64,000 bases of DNA from Treponema sp. (GCA_017381365.1 JAFOCI010000053.1:1-64000), one strand, 5' to 3'. Shown: positions 50,489-60,121, numbered from the stretch's first letter. Notes: generated from the sequence alone by a model not told the origin. Made by a program: numbers and translations.

Positions 50489-53346
50489 TATTCAGCGTCT
50501 CCTGTACTGTCAGAACCTGGGAACTGAGTTCCAAGATCTTTTGCCTTACCAGCTTTCTTTGCCTTTGCAGCAGCTTTTTCAGCAGCAAGAGCTTCTGCTT
50601 CTGCAGCTTTTTCTGCTTCTGCTTCTGCCATTGCCTTTTCTGCAGCAGCCTTAGCTTTCTTTTCGTTTTCAGCACGGTCATCGCGATGTTCTTCACCAAG
50701 CTTGCGGGCAACTTCAATATATTCAAAAATTTCCATTGTATCGCCAACCTGAATGTCCTGCCAGTTTTCAAGACTAAGACCACATTCGTAACCAGTTGTA
50801 ACTTCTTTTGCATCATCCTTAAAGCGTTTAAGGGAAGCAATCTTACCAGTGTATTTAACAACACCGTCACGAACAAGATTAACAAGACTGTTTCTGCGAA
50901 CAACACCCTCCGCAACGTAACATCCGGCAATTGTACCGATTTTTGGAACCTTGAATGTTTCACGAACTTCTACGCTACCAATAACCTGTTCCTTAGTATC
51001 AGGAGAAAGCATACCTTCCATAGCGGCCTGAATTTCTTCTACACACTTATAGATGATATTGTACTTTCTGATATCTACCTTTTCTGTATCAGCAAGAGCT
51101 TTTGCCTTTGGAGTAGGACGAACATTGAAACCGATGATGATAGCATTGCTGTCTGCAGCAGCCAGTGTAACATCCGACTCATTGATTGCACCGGCAGAAC
51201 TATGAATTACATTTACGCGGATTTCACTTGTAGAAAGCTTTTCAAGAGAAGTCTTAAGAGCTTCTGCAGATCCCTGAAGGTCAGCCTTGATGATAATCTT
51301 AAGTTCCTGTACTTCATGAGATTCAATATCCTTGAACAATGTATCAAGAGTTGTCTTCTTAACAGCTTTAGCAGCTTCGTAACGTTTAAGTTCCTGACGT
51401 TTTGTTGCAATTGCACGTGCTTCTTTATCGTCTTCTGTAACCTGGAATGGATCACCTGCGTTTGGCATTTCTTCCATACCCAGAACTTCAACTGGAGTAG
51501 ATGGACCTGCTTCCTTGATTCTGCGTCCGCGGTCATCAAACATGGCACGTACACGACCAGAATAAATACCAGCAACAAAAGGATCTCCCAATTTGAGAGT
51601 ACCGCGCTGAACAACTACAGAAGAAACTACACCACGCCCCTGATCAATGCGGGACTCGAGAATCTTACCTTCTGCACGACAATCAAATGTAGCCTTAAGT
51701 TCAAGCATTTCTGCCTGAAGAAGAATAGCATCAAGAAGATCATCAATACCCATTTTCTGTTTAGCAGAAATATGAACATACTGTGTATCTCCACCCCATT
51801 CTTCAGGAGTAAGTCCCTGTTCAGAAAGCTGAGTCTTAACACGGTCTGGATTTGCTTCTGGTTTATCAATCTTGTTTACAGCAACAATAATAGGAACCTT
51901 TGCATCCTTAGCATGAGCAATAGCTTCTAGAGTCTGAGGCATTACACCATCATCTGCAGCTACTACAAGAACTACAACATCTGTTACCTGAGCACCACGG
52001 GCACGCATCATTGTAAATGCTTCATGACCAGGTGTATCAAGGAATGTAATATCACCCTTATCTGTATGAACTGAATAAGCACCAATAGCCTGTGTAATAC
52101 CACCAGCTTCTCCTTCTGCAACATGAGCATTACGGATAGCATCAAGTGTCTTTGTCTTACCATGGTCTACGTGACCCATTACAGTTACGATAGGTGGACG
52201 AGGGAGCATATTTTCTGCAACATCTTCGTCTCCCTGAATTACAGTTTCATCATAAAGTGAAACAACCTTAACTTCACAACCATATTCTGAACAGAGAAGT
52301 TCAGCTGTTTCGCGGTCGATTGACTGGTTGATTGTAACCATCTGACCATAGCTGGAGAAAAGCTTTCCGATGATTTCAGAAGCCTTAAGATTCATCTTCT
52401 TTGCAAGATCAGAAATTGAAACTGTTTCCATGATTTCAATAGATTTTGGTACTACCGAAGCTGGAGTTTCTACCTTCTTCTTACTTTCGAACAGATTATC
52501 ATCGTACTGTTCTTCATCTTTGCGTTTATAAACCTGTTTCTTTCCCTTGAAAGCTGGTTTTGCAGGAGCCCGGTTCTGCATCATTGGAGGAACTGCACCA
52601 GCTCCGCCACCGGCACGGAATCCACCGCCAGCACCACCGCCAAATCCTGGTCTTGGACCGCGATTAAATCCGCCCTGTCCGCCACCCTGGCCATTACGGT
52701 TCTGGAAACCACCATTTCCGCCCTGGCCATTACGGTTCTGATATCCGCCATTCTGACCATTACGGTTCTGATATCCACCCTGACGGTTTCCATCTCTTTC
52801 CCGGTTCTGATATCCCTGACGTGCCTGAGCACCTGTAAATCCACCGCCTTCGCGGTTCTGATATCCACCGTTACGATTGCCATTATAACCGCCGTTACCA
52901 CCATTGTTATAACCGCCACGGTTTCCGTTATAGCCACCGTTTCTGTCACGGCGACCATAATCAGAAAGATTACCAGCCTTAACATTAGGACGTGCAGAAT
53001 TTAACTCAAAAGTAGTTTTACGCTGCTGAGGACGATTATCATTACGTTCAGAGCGTTCTTTATTTTCACTTTTTTCCTGTTTTTGAACTGGAGCCGACTG
53101 TGTTCTTGCAGTTACTGTTTCTGAAGAGTTCTTTGGTTCTTCAGCAGTTGCTGCATTTTCTGTTTCTGGTCGTTTTACAACAACCTTTTTAGCAGCATTT
53201 GCCGTTGCTGCGGCAGCTGGTGCAGGAGTCTTTTTCTTTACTACTACAACCTTTTTCTTTGGAGCTGTCTGTGCAGGAGACTGATTACTGTCTGCCTGTT
53301 TTTTATGAACAACAAATGCCTGTTTTTTTTCTGATTCTTCAGCCAT
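50488..53346 (-). CDS. infB: Translation initiation factor IF-2, with Gly/Asn/Arg repeat N-terminus
   Basis: A 952-aa GTPase that places initiator tRNA. Residues ~1-130 are Lys/Ala/Pro-rich. Residues ~130-255 are a disordered Gly-Tyr-Gln-Asn-Arg repeat (units like GGYQNRNGQ and GGYNGNRGG). The IF2 N domain lies near 310-365 ([19 protein letters not shown]). The G domain begins near 390, with [23 protein letters not shown] and NKIDKP. Domains II to IV follow and end in an Ala/Glu/Lys-rich helix. The gene overlaps rbfA by 1 nt and follows nusA by 8 nt. Confidence 0.97.
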   Translation of the reverse strand: MAEESEKKQAFVVHKKQADSNQSPAQTAPKKKVVVVKKKTPAPAAAATANAAKKVVVKRPETENAATAEEPKNSSETVTARTQSAPVQKQEKSENKERSERNDNRPQQRKTTFELNSARPNVKAGNLSDYGRRDRNGGYNGNRGGYNNGGNGGYNGNRNGGYQNREGGGFTGAQARQGYQNRERDGNRQGGYQNRNGQNGGYQNRNGQGGNGGFQNRNGQGGGQGGFNRGPRPGFGGGAGGGFRAGGGAGAVPPMMQNRAPAKPAFKGKKQVYKRKDEEQYDDNLFESKKKVETPASVVPKSIEIMETVSISDLAKKMNLKASEIIGKLFSSYGQMVTINQSIDRETAELLCSEYGCEVKVVSLYDETVIQGDEDVAENMLPRPPIVTVMGHVDHGKTKTLDAIRNAHVAEGEAGGITQAIGAYSVHTDKGDITFLDTPGHEAFTMMRARGAQVTDVVVLVVAADDGVMPQTLEAIAHAKDAKVPIIVAVNKIDKPEANPDRVKTQLSEQGLTPEEWGGDTQYVHISAKQKMGIDDLLDAILLQAEMLELKATFDCRAEGKILESRIDQGRGVVSSVVVQRGTLKLGDPFVAGIYSGRVRAMFDDRGRRIKEAGPSTPVEVLGMEEMPNAGDPFQVTEDDKEARAIATKRQELKRYEAAKAVKKTTLDTLFKDIESHEVQELKIIIKADLQGSAEALKTSLEKLSTSEIRVNVIHSSAGAINESDVTLAAADSNAIIIGFNVRPTPKAKALADTEKVDIRKYNIIYKCVEEIQAAMEGMLSPDTKEQVIGSVEVRETFKVPKIGTIAGCYVAEGVVRRNSLVNLVRDGVVKYTGKIASLKRFKDDAKEVTTGYECGLSLENWQDIQVGDTMEIFEYIEVARKLGEEHRDDRAENEKKAKAAAEKAMAEAEAEKAAEAEALAAEKAAAKAKKAGKAKDLGTQFPGSDSTGDAE

Positions 53347-53354
53347 TCTGTACC

Positions 53355-54809
53355 TTATTCCTCATCCTCTGTAAATTCAAACTCAACACCACATTTTGGA
53401 CAGCGCACCATATCAAGAGTAATTTCAGCACCACATTCAGGACAATAATATTTCTCTTCTTCAACTGGTTCTTCAGCACTTTCGCCAGATTCTTCTTCAA
53501 CGATATCAACTGTTTCTTTAATGATGTTATATACAGCTTCAACTTCTTCTTTTGTTAAGCTGTCAATTTTCTGAACTGATTCATTATTGTAAGCTTCAAT
53601 GAACTGAACAATATCTTCAATTCCGTTAGCTTTAAGGATTTCTGCAACCCGTTCTGTAACTCCGTCAAGTTCTGCAACGGTAGAAACTTCTTCTGATTCT
53701 GTTTCTGCAGCATCATTGAACAAATCAAGAGCAGCTTTAGTTGTTGCCTTTTCACTAAAATCCATGCCTTCGCACTGTTCTTCTGTTTTAACGTCAATTG
53801 ACCAGTCGCAGAGACGGTTTGCAAGACGAACATTCTGCCCCTGCTTACCAATTGCAAGACTGAACTGTGAATCTTCAACAATGGCAAGAGCCTGACGTTT
53901 TTCTTCATCAAGAATAACAACTCTTGATACCTGAGCAGGAGAAAGCGCATTCTTGATGAATTCCGCAGGATTTGGATCATAGCGAAGAACATCAATTTTT
54001 TCTCCAAGGATTTCACGGATTACATTCTGAATACGAACACCCTTAGCGCCTACACAAGCTCCAACAGGATCAATTTCTTCTCGTGCAGCAGACACAGCCA
54101 TCTTTGTACGATAACCAGCATCACGAACACATTTTTCAATCTTTACAGTTCCGTCTGCAATTTCAGGAACTTCCATTTCCATAGTGATTTCAACAAGTCG
54201 AGGATCAGCTCTTGAAAGGAAAATCTGAAGACCGTTTGAAGTAGTTTTAAGATCAGCAATAATAGCTTTGATTACATCGCCCTGTTCATAAGTTTCTCTT
54301 GGAGACTGATATTTTACAGGGAGCACACCTTCTATACGTCCAGCATTTCCAAGATCAACATAGATATTTCCATTGCGTTCGCGCTGGTAATATCCTTTAA
54401 TCATTTCTCCAACCTTGTCTTTATACTGATTATACAAAGTATTTTTAATTGTATCATTCAATCCCTGATGAGCTGTCTGTTTACCTGTAGATACAGCAGA
54501 ACGGTCAAATGATTTTGGATCTTCAAGAATATCAATTTCATCACCAAGTTCTACATCATCAGAAAGCTTCTTTGCATCTTCCAGTTCAATTTCTGTTACA
54601 GGATCATAAACTCCGTCAACAACTGTTTTTCTTGAGTAGATAGAAACATCCGACAAATCTTCTGCAAATTTTACAATTGCATTGTCTGAATTTCCATAAG
54701 TACGTTTGTAAGCTGCCTTAAGCGCGTTTTCGATAGTCTGTTTTACAGCTTCTTCAGAATATCCTTTTTCGTCAACTAAAGCACGAATAGCTTCTGCCAT
54801 TTCTGACAT
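53355..54809 (-). CDS. nusA: Transcription elongation factor NusA with a C-terminal zinc ribbon
   Basis: A 484-aa protein. N-terminal domain ~1-125, S1 domain ~135-200 (GRIEGVLPVKYQSPRE), KH1/KH2 ~205-345 (VGACVGAKGVRIQNVIREIL, SLAIGKQGQNVRLANRLCDW), and a helix-hairpin-helix-like segment ~385-440. The last ~35 residues form a Cys4 zinc ribbon, YYCPECGAEI and MVRCPKCGVEF, after a Glu-rich linker. That ending is not part of standard NusA. A GGAGG site precedes the ATG. It is second in the rimP operon. Confidence 0.96.
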   Translation of the reverse strand: MSEMAEAIRALVDEKGYSEEAVKQTIENALKAAYKRTYGNSDNAIVKFAEDLSDVSIYSRKTVVDGVYDPVTEIELEDAKKLSDDVELGDEIDILEDPKSFDRSAVSTGKQTAHQGLNDTIKNTLYNQYKDKVGEMIKGYYQRERNGNIYVDLGNAGRIEGVLPVKYQSPRETYEQGDVIKAIIADLKTTSNGLQIFLSRADPRLVEITMEMEVPEIADGTVKIEKCVRDAGYRTKMAVSAAREEIDPVGACVGAKGVRIQNVIREILGEKIDVLRYDPNPAEFIKNALSPAQVSRVVILDEEKRQALAIVEDSQFSLAIGKQGQNVRLANRLCDWSIDVKTEEQCEGMDFSEKATTKAALDLFNDAAETESEEVSTVAELDGVTERVAEILKANGIEDIVQFIEAYNNESVQKIDSLTKEEVEAVYNIIKETVDIVEEESGESAEEPVEEEKYYCPECGAEITLDMVRCPKCGVEFEFTEDEE

Positions 54810-54826
54810 TTTAAGCCTCCATTAAA

Positions 54827-55285
54827 TTATAAATGAATAAATTTTGCTTTTGCGATATTTTCAAAAGAAAAAGTATGATTTTCACCATCTTTTTCCAAAA
54901 TTACCGTTTTATCGTCCGCAGAAATAATCTTTCCGCCGACCCAATCTGTAACCGTTTTATCCCACACCCTTACGTCGCGACCAATAAAAACTGCAAACTC
55001 AGCTGCATTCTTTATGTTGCGTTCCATTCCAGGAGAAGTTAGTTCCATGTATGTATCTTCAGTTCCCAGAATTGATTCAAGATGAGGAAGCAATGCATGA
55101 TGTACCTTAGAACAGTCATTTACACCAATATCAACAGCAGGATCTTTAGATGCGATTACAGCATTAATTTTTACTGTACCCTTACCAGGAACTACTCTAA
55201 GTTCAACCAGCTTATATCCAAGATTTTCTACCATTGGAGCACAATCTTTGTAATAAGGCATAGAATCAAGGGATTCGTAATCCAA
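54827..55285 (-). CDS. rimP: Ribosome maturation factor RimP
   Basis: A 152-aa 30S maturation factor. It shows NLGYKLVELRVVPGKGTVKI, GVNDCSKVHHALLPHLES and LTSPGMERNIKNAAEFAVFI, the usual RimP blocks. The start is TTG at 55283-55285 with GGGAGG 9 nt upstream; no ATG fits. It heads the rimP-nusA-infB-rbfA unit, with a promoter at 55381-55409 and a terminator hairpin between promoter and start. Confidence 0.93.
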   Translation of the reverse strand: MDYESLDSMPYYKDCAPMVENLGYKLVELRVVPGKGTVKINAVIASKDPAVDIGVNDCSKVHHALLPHLESILGTEDTYMELTSPGMERNIKNAAEFAVFIGRDVRVWDKTVTDWVGGKIISADDKTVILEKDGENHTFSFENIAKAKFIHL

Positions 55286-55319
55286 TTTTTTGTGCCTCCC
55301 GCGCTAAAAATCAAAATAC

Positions 55320-55350
55320 AAAAAAAAGACTCGTCGCACTGACGAGTCCA
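55320..55350 (-). terminator. Terminator hairpin in the rimP-nusA leader
   Basis: On the minus strand GGACTCGTC, loop AGTGC, GACGAGTC, then about nine T. It is downstream of a consensus promoter (55381-55409) and upstream of rimP, so rimP-nusA-infB transcripts must read through it. It also lies past the end of the RluA-type gene (stop at 55433). Confidence 0.85.
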
Positions 55351-55380
55351 CTTTAAAGAATAATTAAAATGTACATATTC

Positions 55381-55409
55381 ATATTACATTTTTGCAGCAC
55401 AATAGTCAA
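55381..55409 (-). promoter_or_regulatory. Sigma70-type promoter of the rimP-nusA-infB operon
   Basis: On the minus strand TTGACT (55404-55409), a 17-nt spacer, TAATAT (55381-55386). Confidence 0.8.
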
Positions 55410-55432
55410 GTTATTCATTACGTCTTAAGAAA

Positions 55433-56047
55433 TTAGATTTCAAATACACATTCCTTACCATCAAGAGGGACAGAAAGTCTGCTTGCCGTAAGCTGCAATT
55501 CTCTTATGCCACAAAGTTTTTTTAGAATTTTATTCATCTTAAAATCACCGTGCTTGTCATCACCAGCAATGGGACATCCGTTTTTTCCAAGATGAATTCT
55601 AATTTGATGCATTCGTCCAGTTTCAAGCTGAAGTTTAACAGTAGATAAAGTAATTTCTTCACCATCGCCAGAAATTTTCTGTTCAGATACAATCTCATAA
55701 TGCGTTACAGCAGTTTTTTCATCTCCATGCTGAATAACAGCAGAACGCAAAGTTCCTTTTTTAGGATTCAAAGTTCCTGCACATACAGCCGTATATTCCT
55801 TGCGGACAAGCTTGCCACCAATAAGCTTTGTCCATTTTGCAGCTGCCAAAGGTGATTTTGCAACAACCATAAGCCCCTTTGTATCCCGGTCAAGTCTGTG
55901 AACAAGGTAAACAGGATATCCTAACTGTAAAGGCAACTCCTTATCCAAAGGGTGTAAAATTCCCTGCCCGCCCTGAACAGCAACCCCGGAAGGCTTATTT
56001 ATTATCAATATTTCATCATTTTCATATAAAACAGGTATTTCTTTCAT
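55433..56047 (-). CDS. RluA-family RNA pseudouridine synthase
   Basis: A 204-aa enzyme of the short RluA type without an S4 domain. The catalytic Asp is in YLVHRLDRDTKGLMVVAKS (~residue 55). LETGRMHQIRIHLGKNGCPI is the second conserved block. The start is the ATG at 56047; the TTG 9 nt upstream is possible. The target RNA (23S rRNA or tRNA) cannot be told from sequence. It is upstream of the rimP promoter but reads in the same direction. Confidence 0.87.
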   Translation of the reverse strand: MKEIPVLYENDEILIINKPSGVAVQGGQGILHPLDKELPLQLGYPVYLVHRLDRDTKGLMVVAKSPLAAAKWTKLIGGKLVRKEYTAVCAGTLNPKKGTLRSAVIQHGDEKTAVTHYEIVSEQKISGDGEEITLSTVKLQLETGRMHQIRIHLGKNGCPIAGDDKHGDFKMNKILKKLCGIRELQLTASRLSVPLDGKECVFEI

Positions 56048-56106
56048 CCGATACAATAATAGACTGAAAAACTAAAATTTTGCAAACACAAAATACAGGA
56101 TTACAA

Positions 56107-57294
56107 ATGAAAAACAGACTTTTAAGCATCATCTCTGCAACAGCATTATTTCTTCTGGCAGTTATTTTTCCTGCAGTTCTACATGGGGAAGAAATTATTG
56201 ACAATGACTTTAATTATTCACTGGATATTCCTGAAGGATACAAAGTTATTGGTTACACACCTGACGGAATGTCATACCAGTTCAAACATGACAGACTGCC
56301 TGTAGACTTTATACTTAAGCTTTATGCTGAAAATACATACAAAAACTCAAAAACAGCATTAAAAAGTTCTCTTCAAAAACTTTCTGCAAAATATGAAAAC
56401 ATTGATACATTTACGTGGTGCAATCAGATTTGCGCAATCACCACTTTCAATAGCTCAGCCACAGGAAAAGAATCCAGCGGGTGGGCTATATGCGTTCCCC
56501 TGAAAATAGAAGGCAGTCAACTTGTTTTACTTTGCTATGCTGACGAAGAGAAATCAAAAAATTGCGAACAATTCATAATATCAACCTTAAATTCATTATG
56601 TTTTGATAACGAAAGCAAAACACAGCCAGGAATTATTACAAGCTATGCATATCCAGGAACTCAGAAAAAAAAGATTGAACTTTTGATAGACAATAACAAA
56701 GTTGAAACATCAATCAACGAAGAAGATTCCATAGCAAACCAATTTGTAATTGACTGCGAATTCGCAGTTCTAAGTCTTTACTCCAACAACGACAAATGGA
56801 AAGAAGCATGGACAAGATATTACAGAGCAATTTTCCGGGACAGCTATTCCAGAATCCAAAAACCGGCTTTTGATATAAAAACAGCTCTATATTCTCAGAT
56901 GAAAAAGAAAAATCCAGAAAATCCAAACCGATCATTAAATGAAACCCTTTTAAATTGGGTTCAAAACTTTGAATACGTACGTACATCAGGCTCTAAAAAA
57001 AGTGATTTTACAAATGTAATTGATGTCCTATGCGGAAAAGGAAATGACTGTGACAGCAGAAGCATGCTTATGTGCTGTATAATGCAAAATCTTGGAGTTA
57101 AATCAGAACTGTTTATAAGCCGAATTTATTCCCATGCAGTCTACGGTCTGGATTTAAATATTCCTGGTGCAAAAATTGAAGTAAACGGAATAAATTTCCT
57201 TCTTAATGAAACAACTGCCAGAAACATAAAACCAGGACTAATTGCACAGGATCAATGTGACACAGAAAAATGGATACCTGTAAACCTTCCATAA
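56107..57294 (+). CDS. Exported transglutaminase-like protein
   Basis: A 395-aa protein with signal peptide (MKNRLLSIISATALFLLAVI, cut near HGEE). The C-terminal ~150 residues look like a transglutaminase-type cysteine protease fold: LLNWVQNFEYVRTSG, CGKGNDCDSRSMLMCCIMQNLGVKS, then SHAVYGLDL. The Cys-His-Asp arrangement may be catalytic. The N-terminal part is beta-rich and unassigned. It probably acts in the periplasm on peptidoglycan or proteins. GGA sits 6 nt before the ATG; a longer upstream ORF is less likely. Confidence 0.68.
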   Translation: MKNRLLSIISATALFLLAVIFPAVLHGEEIIDNDFNYSLDIPEGYKVIGYTPDGMSYQFKHDRLPVDFILKLYAENTYKNSKTALKSSLQKLSAKYENIDTFTWCNQICAITTFNSSATGKESSGWAICVPLKIEGSQLVLLCYADEEKSKNCEQFIISTLNSLCFDNESKTQPGIITSYAYPGTQKKKIELLIDNNKVETSINEEDSIANQFVIDCEFAVLSLYSNNDKWKEAWTRYYRAIFRDSYSRIQKPAFDIKTALYSQMKKKNPENPNRSLNETLLNWVQNFEYVRTSGSKKSDFTNVIDVLCGKGNDCDSRSMLMCCIMQNLGVKSELFISRIYSHAVYGLDLNIPGAKIEVNGINFLLNETTARNIKPGLIAQDQCDTEKWIPVNLP

Positions 57295-57303
57295 AACAGA
57301 CAC

Positions 57304-57367
57304 AAAAAAAATACCTGAATATTAACCACCAGTGAAGTACACTCCAGTTAGATTCAGGCATTTTTTT
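57304..57367. terminator. Bidirectional terminator
   Basis: AAAAAAATACCTGAATATTAAC pairs with GTTAGATTCAGGCATTTTTTT across a ~22-nt loop, with A-run and T-run on each side. It serves the convergent genes ending at 57294 and 57376. Confidence 0.85.
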
Positions 57368-57375
57368 ATTTTTCT

Positions 57376-58020
57376 TTACTTAATAAGCAACTCATAAATC
57401 TCTTTTTCAGTATCAGCTTTATTGATTGCTTGCCGCAATTTGTTATCTTTTAACTTAGCACTGAAATAAGAAATTGTTTTCAAATAATAATCATGCTGAT
57501 TTTGAGCAGCAGCAATCATAAAAAGCATAGAAACAGGAACATCATCAACCGGCTGAAATCCATCCAGAGAAGTCTTACATATACCAACAGCCATAACAAG
57601 ATCAGTAACTGACGACAACCGTACATGAGGAATTGCAAGTCCCCTTCCTACAGATGTAGACATAAGTTCTTCCCGCTTAAGGATTTCAAAAACAAGCTCA
57701 TCCTTATTTTTTATCTGTGGAGCCGATGCAAGAACACCAGACAACTCAATAAGAGCATCATGTTTAGACGAATGATTGATAAAAACAACTCTATCAGGAG
57801 AAAGAACATTTCTTACCTGCACAACAACATCATTCTTATGAGATACACTGGAAGTAAGTCTTTCGTTCACCCATCTCTCTATTTCCGATTTTTTAAAACG
57901 CCATACTGTTCCAATTTTTCCAGCTGGCAGCTCTCCTTTCTGAGCCCAATCATATACTGTTCTATCCGAAACACGGAGATATTTGGCAACTTCTTCAATA
58001 GTTACAATATCGTCTTCCAA
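57376..58020 (-). CDS. HTH domain fused to PTS EIIA-Ntr-like domain
   Basis: A 214-aa protein. Residues 1-55 are an excisionase/MerR-type helix-turn-helix: VTIEEVAKYLRVSDRTVYDW, AQKGELPAGKIGTVWRFKKS. Residues ~65-214 form an EIIA-2 (PtsN) domain with the phosphorylation His in STSVGRGLAIPHVRLS. A phosphorylated EIIA joined to a DNA-binding domain suggests a transcription factor controlled by PTS phosphate flow. Spirochaetes are known to have incomplete PTS chains. No sugar permease lies nearby. Confidence 0.87.
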   Translation of the reverse strand: MEDDIVTIEEVAKYLRVSDRTVYDWAQKGELPAGKIGTVWRFKKSEIERWVNERLTSSVSHKNDVVVQVRNVLSPDRVVFINHSSKHDALIELSGVLASAPQIKNKDELVFEILKREELMSTSVGRGLAIPHVRLSSVTDLVMAVGICKTSLDGFQPVDDVPVSMLFMIAAAQNQHDYYLKTISYFSAKLKDNKLRQAINKADTEKEIYELLIK

Positions 58021-58133
58021 TTTTAATTCTCCATAACAACTTTATATTTTGAAATTTAGCATCATTTAGATTTTTTTGTCAAGATACAGTATTATTTGCG
58101 AATAACTACAAAGTTTTCACACGTAAAGTTTTA

Positions 58134-58162
58134 TTGACGTGATTTTGCAATTTTTATATCAT
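58134..58162 (+). promoter_or_regulatory. Promoter of the 58173 gene, near-leaderless
   Basis: TTGACG (58134-58139), a 17-nt spacer, TATCAT (58157-58162), ending 11 nt before the ATG. No Shine-Dalgarno site is seen. Confidence 0.65.
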
Positions 58163-58172
58163 CGTTTTTGTC

Positions 58173-59234
58173 ATGAAAAATAAAAAAAATATTTCTTTCT
58201 ATATATTATTATCACTTATATTTTGTATTTCATATATAGTTCTCGCCATTAAACCATTAGGTACAGAACATCAGTTTTCTCCAGAATGGAAAATAGATGT
58301 AACAAACCCCTCTACAGTAAAACCAGAAGAAGATTCAAAACTTCTTCCTTTCAAATTAGGACAAACGCTTGGTTATTTTACTCCAGACGGAAAAGTCATT
58401 ACATTTGTTTCATTTCCAATGAAAGCTTCTATTTCCTCTAAATTCTACACTTACTACAATACAAACAATACAGAAGCCTCATATTTCATGCCTGATGGAC
58501 AACTTTGCGGAAAAATTTCTATAACAGGATTTCCAATGATTGATGACGACCGCATATTTGTTTTTTTACCTGGCGGCTCATCCTTTGTTGCCTGTGATAA
58601 CAACGGAAAACGAAAATGGGAGTATGGAGGTACTACACCAATAACAGCATTTGACTCTTCAAAAAATGGCGTAGTAGTTGGATTTGCAGATGGTAATATC
58701 TGTGAATTCAGTCTTAACGGAAAACTTATTCAAAGATTTTCTCCAGGAGGAAGCATTGTACCTGTTATTCTAGGAACAGCAGTTTCCAATTCTGGTGATT
58801 ATATTGCAACTATTTCAGGTCAAAACAAACAGCGTTTTGTCCTGGCAAAAAAAGACGGTTCTCAGACCAAAATTACATGTCACGAATTTTTACCGTCATC
58901 AACAGCAATTCAGAAACTTGTAAAATTCAGTCAGGATGACTCTACTGTTTTCTTTACCTCTCAAAATATTCTTGGAATTACTAATGTAAAAACAGGGAAA
59001 ATCAAACATTTAAAAATAAACGGACAGGCTATTTCAATCCAGGAAACAGGTGATACAGCTTTCATCCTTACAAAAGATAATTCTAAATATACAGTTTATG
59101 CTGTTGAAAATTTTTCTACGCTTATAGGATTCTTCAGTTTTACAGCTGAACATGCTTTTATTCTGGCTGATTCAAACCGGCTGTATGTAGGAAAAGACTC
59201 AACAATTTCCTGTCTGTCAATTACAAAAAAATAA
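58173..59234 (+). CDS. Membrane-anchored beta-propeller-like protein
   Basis: A 353-aa protein with an N-terminal signal anchor (ISFYILLSLIFCISYIVLA, residues ~7-25). The rest shows repeated beta-blade units ending in Gly-Lys/Gly-Asn turns: GYFTPDGKVITFVSFP, YFMPDGQLCGKISITG, KNGVVVGFADGNICEFSLNG, FSQDDSTVFFTSQN. It resembles PQQ- or WD-type propellers. It lies 10 nt upstream of the M23-like gene, so the two probably work together in the periplasm. Function unknown. Confidence 0.75.
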   Translation: MKNKKNISFYILLSLIFCISYIVLAIKPLGTEHQFSPEWKIDVTNPSTVKPEEDSKLLPFKLGQTLGYFTPDGKVITFVSFPMKASISSKFYTYYNTNNTEASYFMPDGQLCGKISITGFPMIDDDRIFVFLPGGSSFVACDNNGKRKWEYGGTTPITAFDSSKNGVVVGFADGNICEFSLNGKLIQRFSPGGSIVPVILGTAVSNSGDYIATISGQNKQRFVLAKKDGSQTKITCHEFLPSSTAIQKLVKFSQDDSTVFFTSQNILGITNVKTGKIKHLKINGQAISIQETGDTAFILTKDNSKYTVYAVENFSTLIGFFSFTAEHAFILADSNRLYVGKDSTISCLSITKK

Positions 59235-59244
59235 GGTAAAAAAA

Positions 59245-60114
59245 ATGAAAAAAATAACTGCTTTTATATTCATTACATTCGCAATTTTTTCTGCACATAG
59301 CTTTGACTGGCCTCAGGAAGAAGTTATTCAATCAGATCAATTTTATTCATATTTTGGACAGCTGCGTGGAGACACAATCAGCAATTCTTTGATTTTTTCT
59401 GAACCATCCGAAATAAAATCAGCAGACAAAGGAACTCTTGAAATTTTTATTAAGGAATTTAATGACAACACAGACTTTTTCCCTTCTACTCTTGGGAATG
59501 CGATTATAGTTGCCCATTCTGACAATCTTTTAACCGTGTACGGAAACATTGATTACGATACCATTAACACAGAACTTCTAAAGTCTTCTGAAACCATAGA
59601 AAGTGGAACAATCTTCGGAAAATCTGGAAATTCTGCATGGCAGCAGGGTCGAAGTTCCCTTGAATTCCAGGTTATAGATACAAAAAATAACACAGCTATA
59701 AACCCAAGACTTTTAATGCCAAGAGTGGGAAAAGAACTACCTTTATATTATAACGAAGTAGTTCTTCAGAACAAGAACGGCCGTCAATATAATGTATCTA
59801 CACAAAGTACTTTACCATCAGGAACATACAAAGTTTACAAAAAAAGACAAGCTGTTGCATCGCCTTATAAAACAAGAGTTGCCATAAACGGAACAGTCGT
59901 TGACCAGATTTCATACGACTTACTGCGTCAGGAAGACTTTCAGATTTGTATTTCTGGAAAAAAGAACTATTCAAAAAATGTTCTCTATCCTAACAGCGAA
60001 CTTCAGCTTCTGGGAGAAACAACACTTACATCTGGAAAAAACGCTTTACAGCTTACGCTCATAGACATTCTCGGAAAAGAAACCTATGCAACGTATATGC
60101 TGTCAATTTATTAA
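59245..60114 (+). CDS. M23 peptidase-like protein with missing catalytic residues
   Basis: A 289-aa exported protein (signal MKKITAFIFITFAIFSAHS). Residues ~35-170 follow the LytM/M23 outline: LGNAIIVAHSDNLLTVYGNI, SGTIFGKSGNSAWQQG, then SSLEFQVID where active enzymes have HLHFE. The zinc ligands are not all present, so it is probably an amidase activator or a binding domain, like EnvC or NlpD. The C-terminal ~120 residues are a beta-sandwich (VAINGTVVDQISYDL). It is probably in an operon with the propeller gene. GGTAAAAA lies upstream of the ATG. Confidence 0.7.
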   Translation: MKKITAFIFITFAIFSAHSFDWPQEEVIQSDQFYSYFGQLRGDTISNSLIFSEPSEIKSADKGTLEIFIKEFNDNTDFFPSTLGNAIIVAHSDNLLTVYGNIDYDTINTELLKSSETIESGTIFGKSGNSAWQQGRSSLEFQVIDTKNNTAINPRLLMPRVGKELPLYYNEVVLQNKNGRQYNVSTQSTLPSGTYKVYKKRQAVASPYKTRVAINGTVVDQISYDLLRQEDFQICISGKKNYSKNVLYPNSELQLLGETTLTSGKNALQLTLIDILGKETYATYMLSIY

Positions 60115-60121
60115 TTGTAAA

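Noticed and set aside
50686-51930. 414-aa plus-strand ORF opposite infB
   Set aside because: Antisense shadow of the strongly biased infB codons; Cys/Phe/Asn-rich with no domain.
52560-52950. Regular repeat units that resemble a CRISPR-like array
   Set aside because: Units are codon-phased and encode the Gly/Asn/Arg tract of IF-2; there are no unique spacers.
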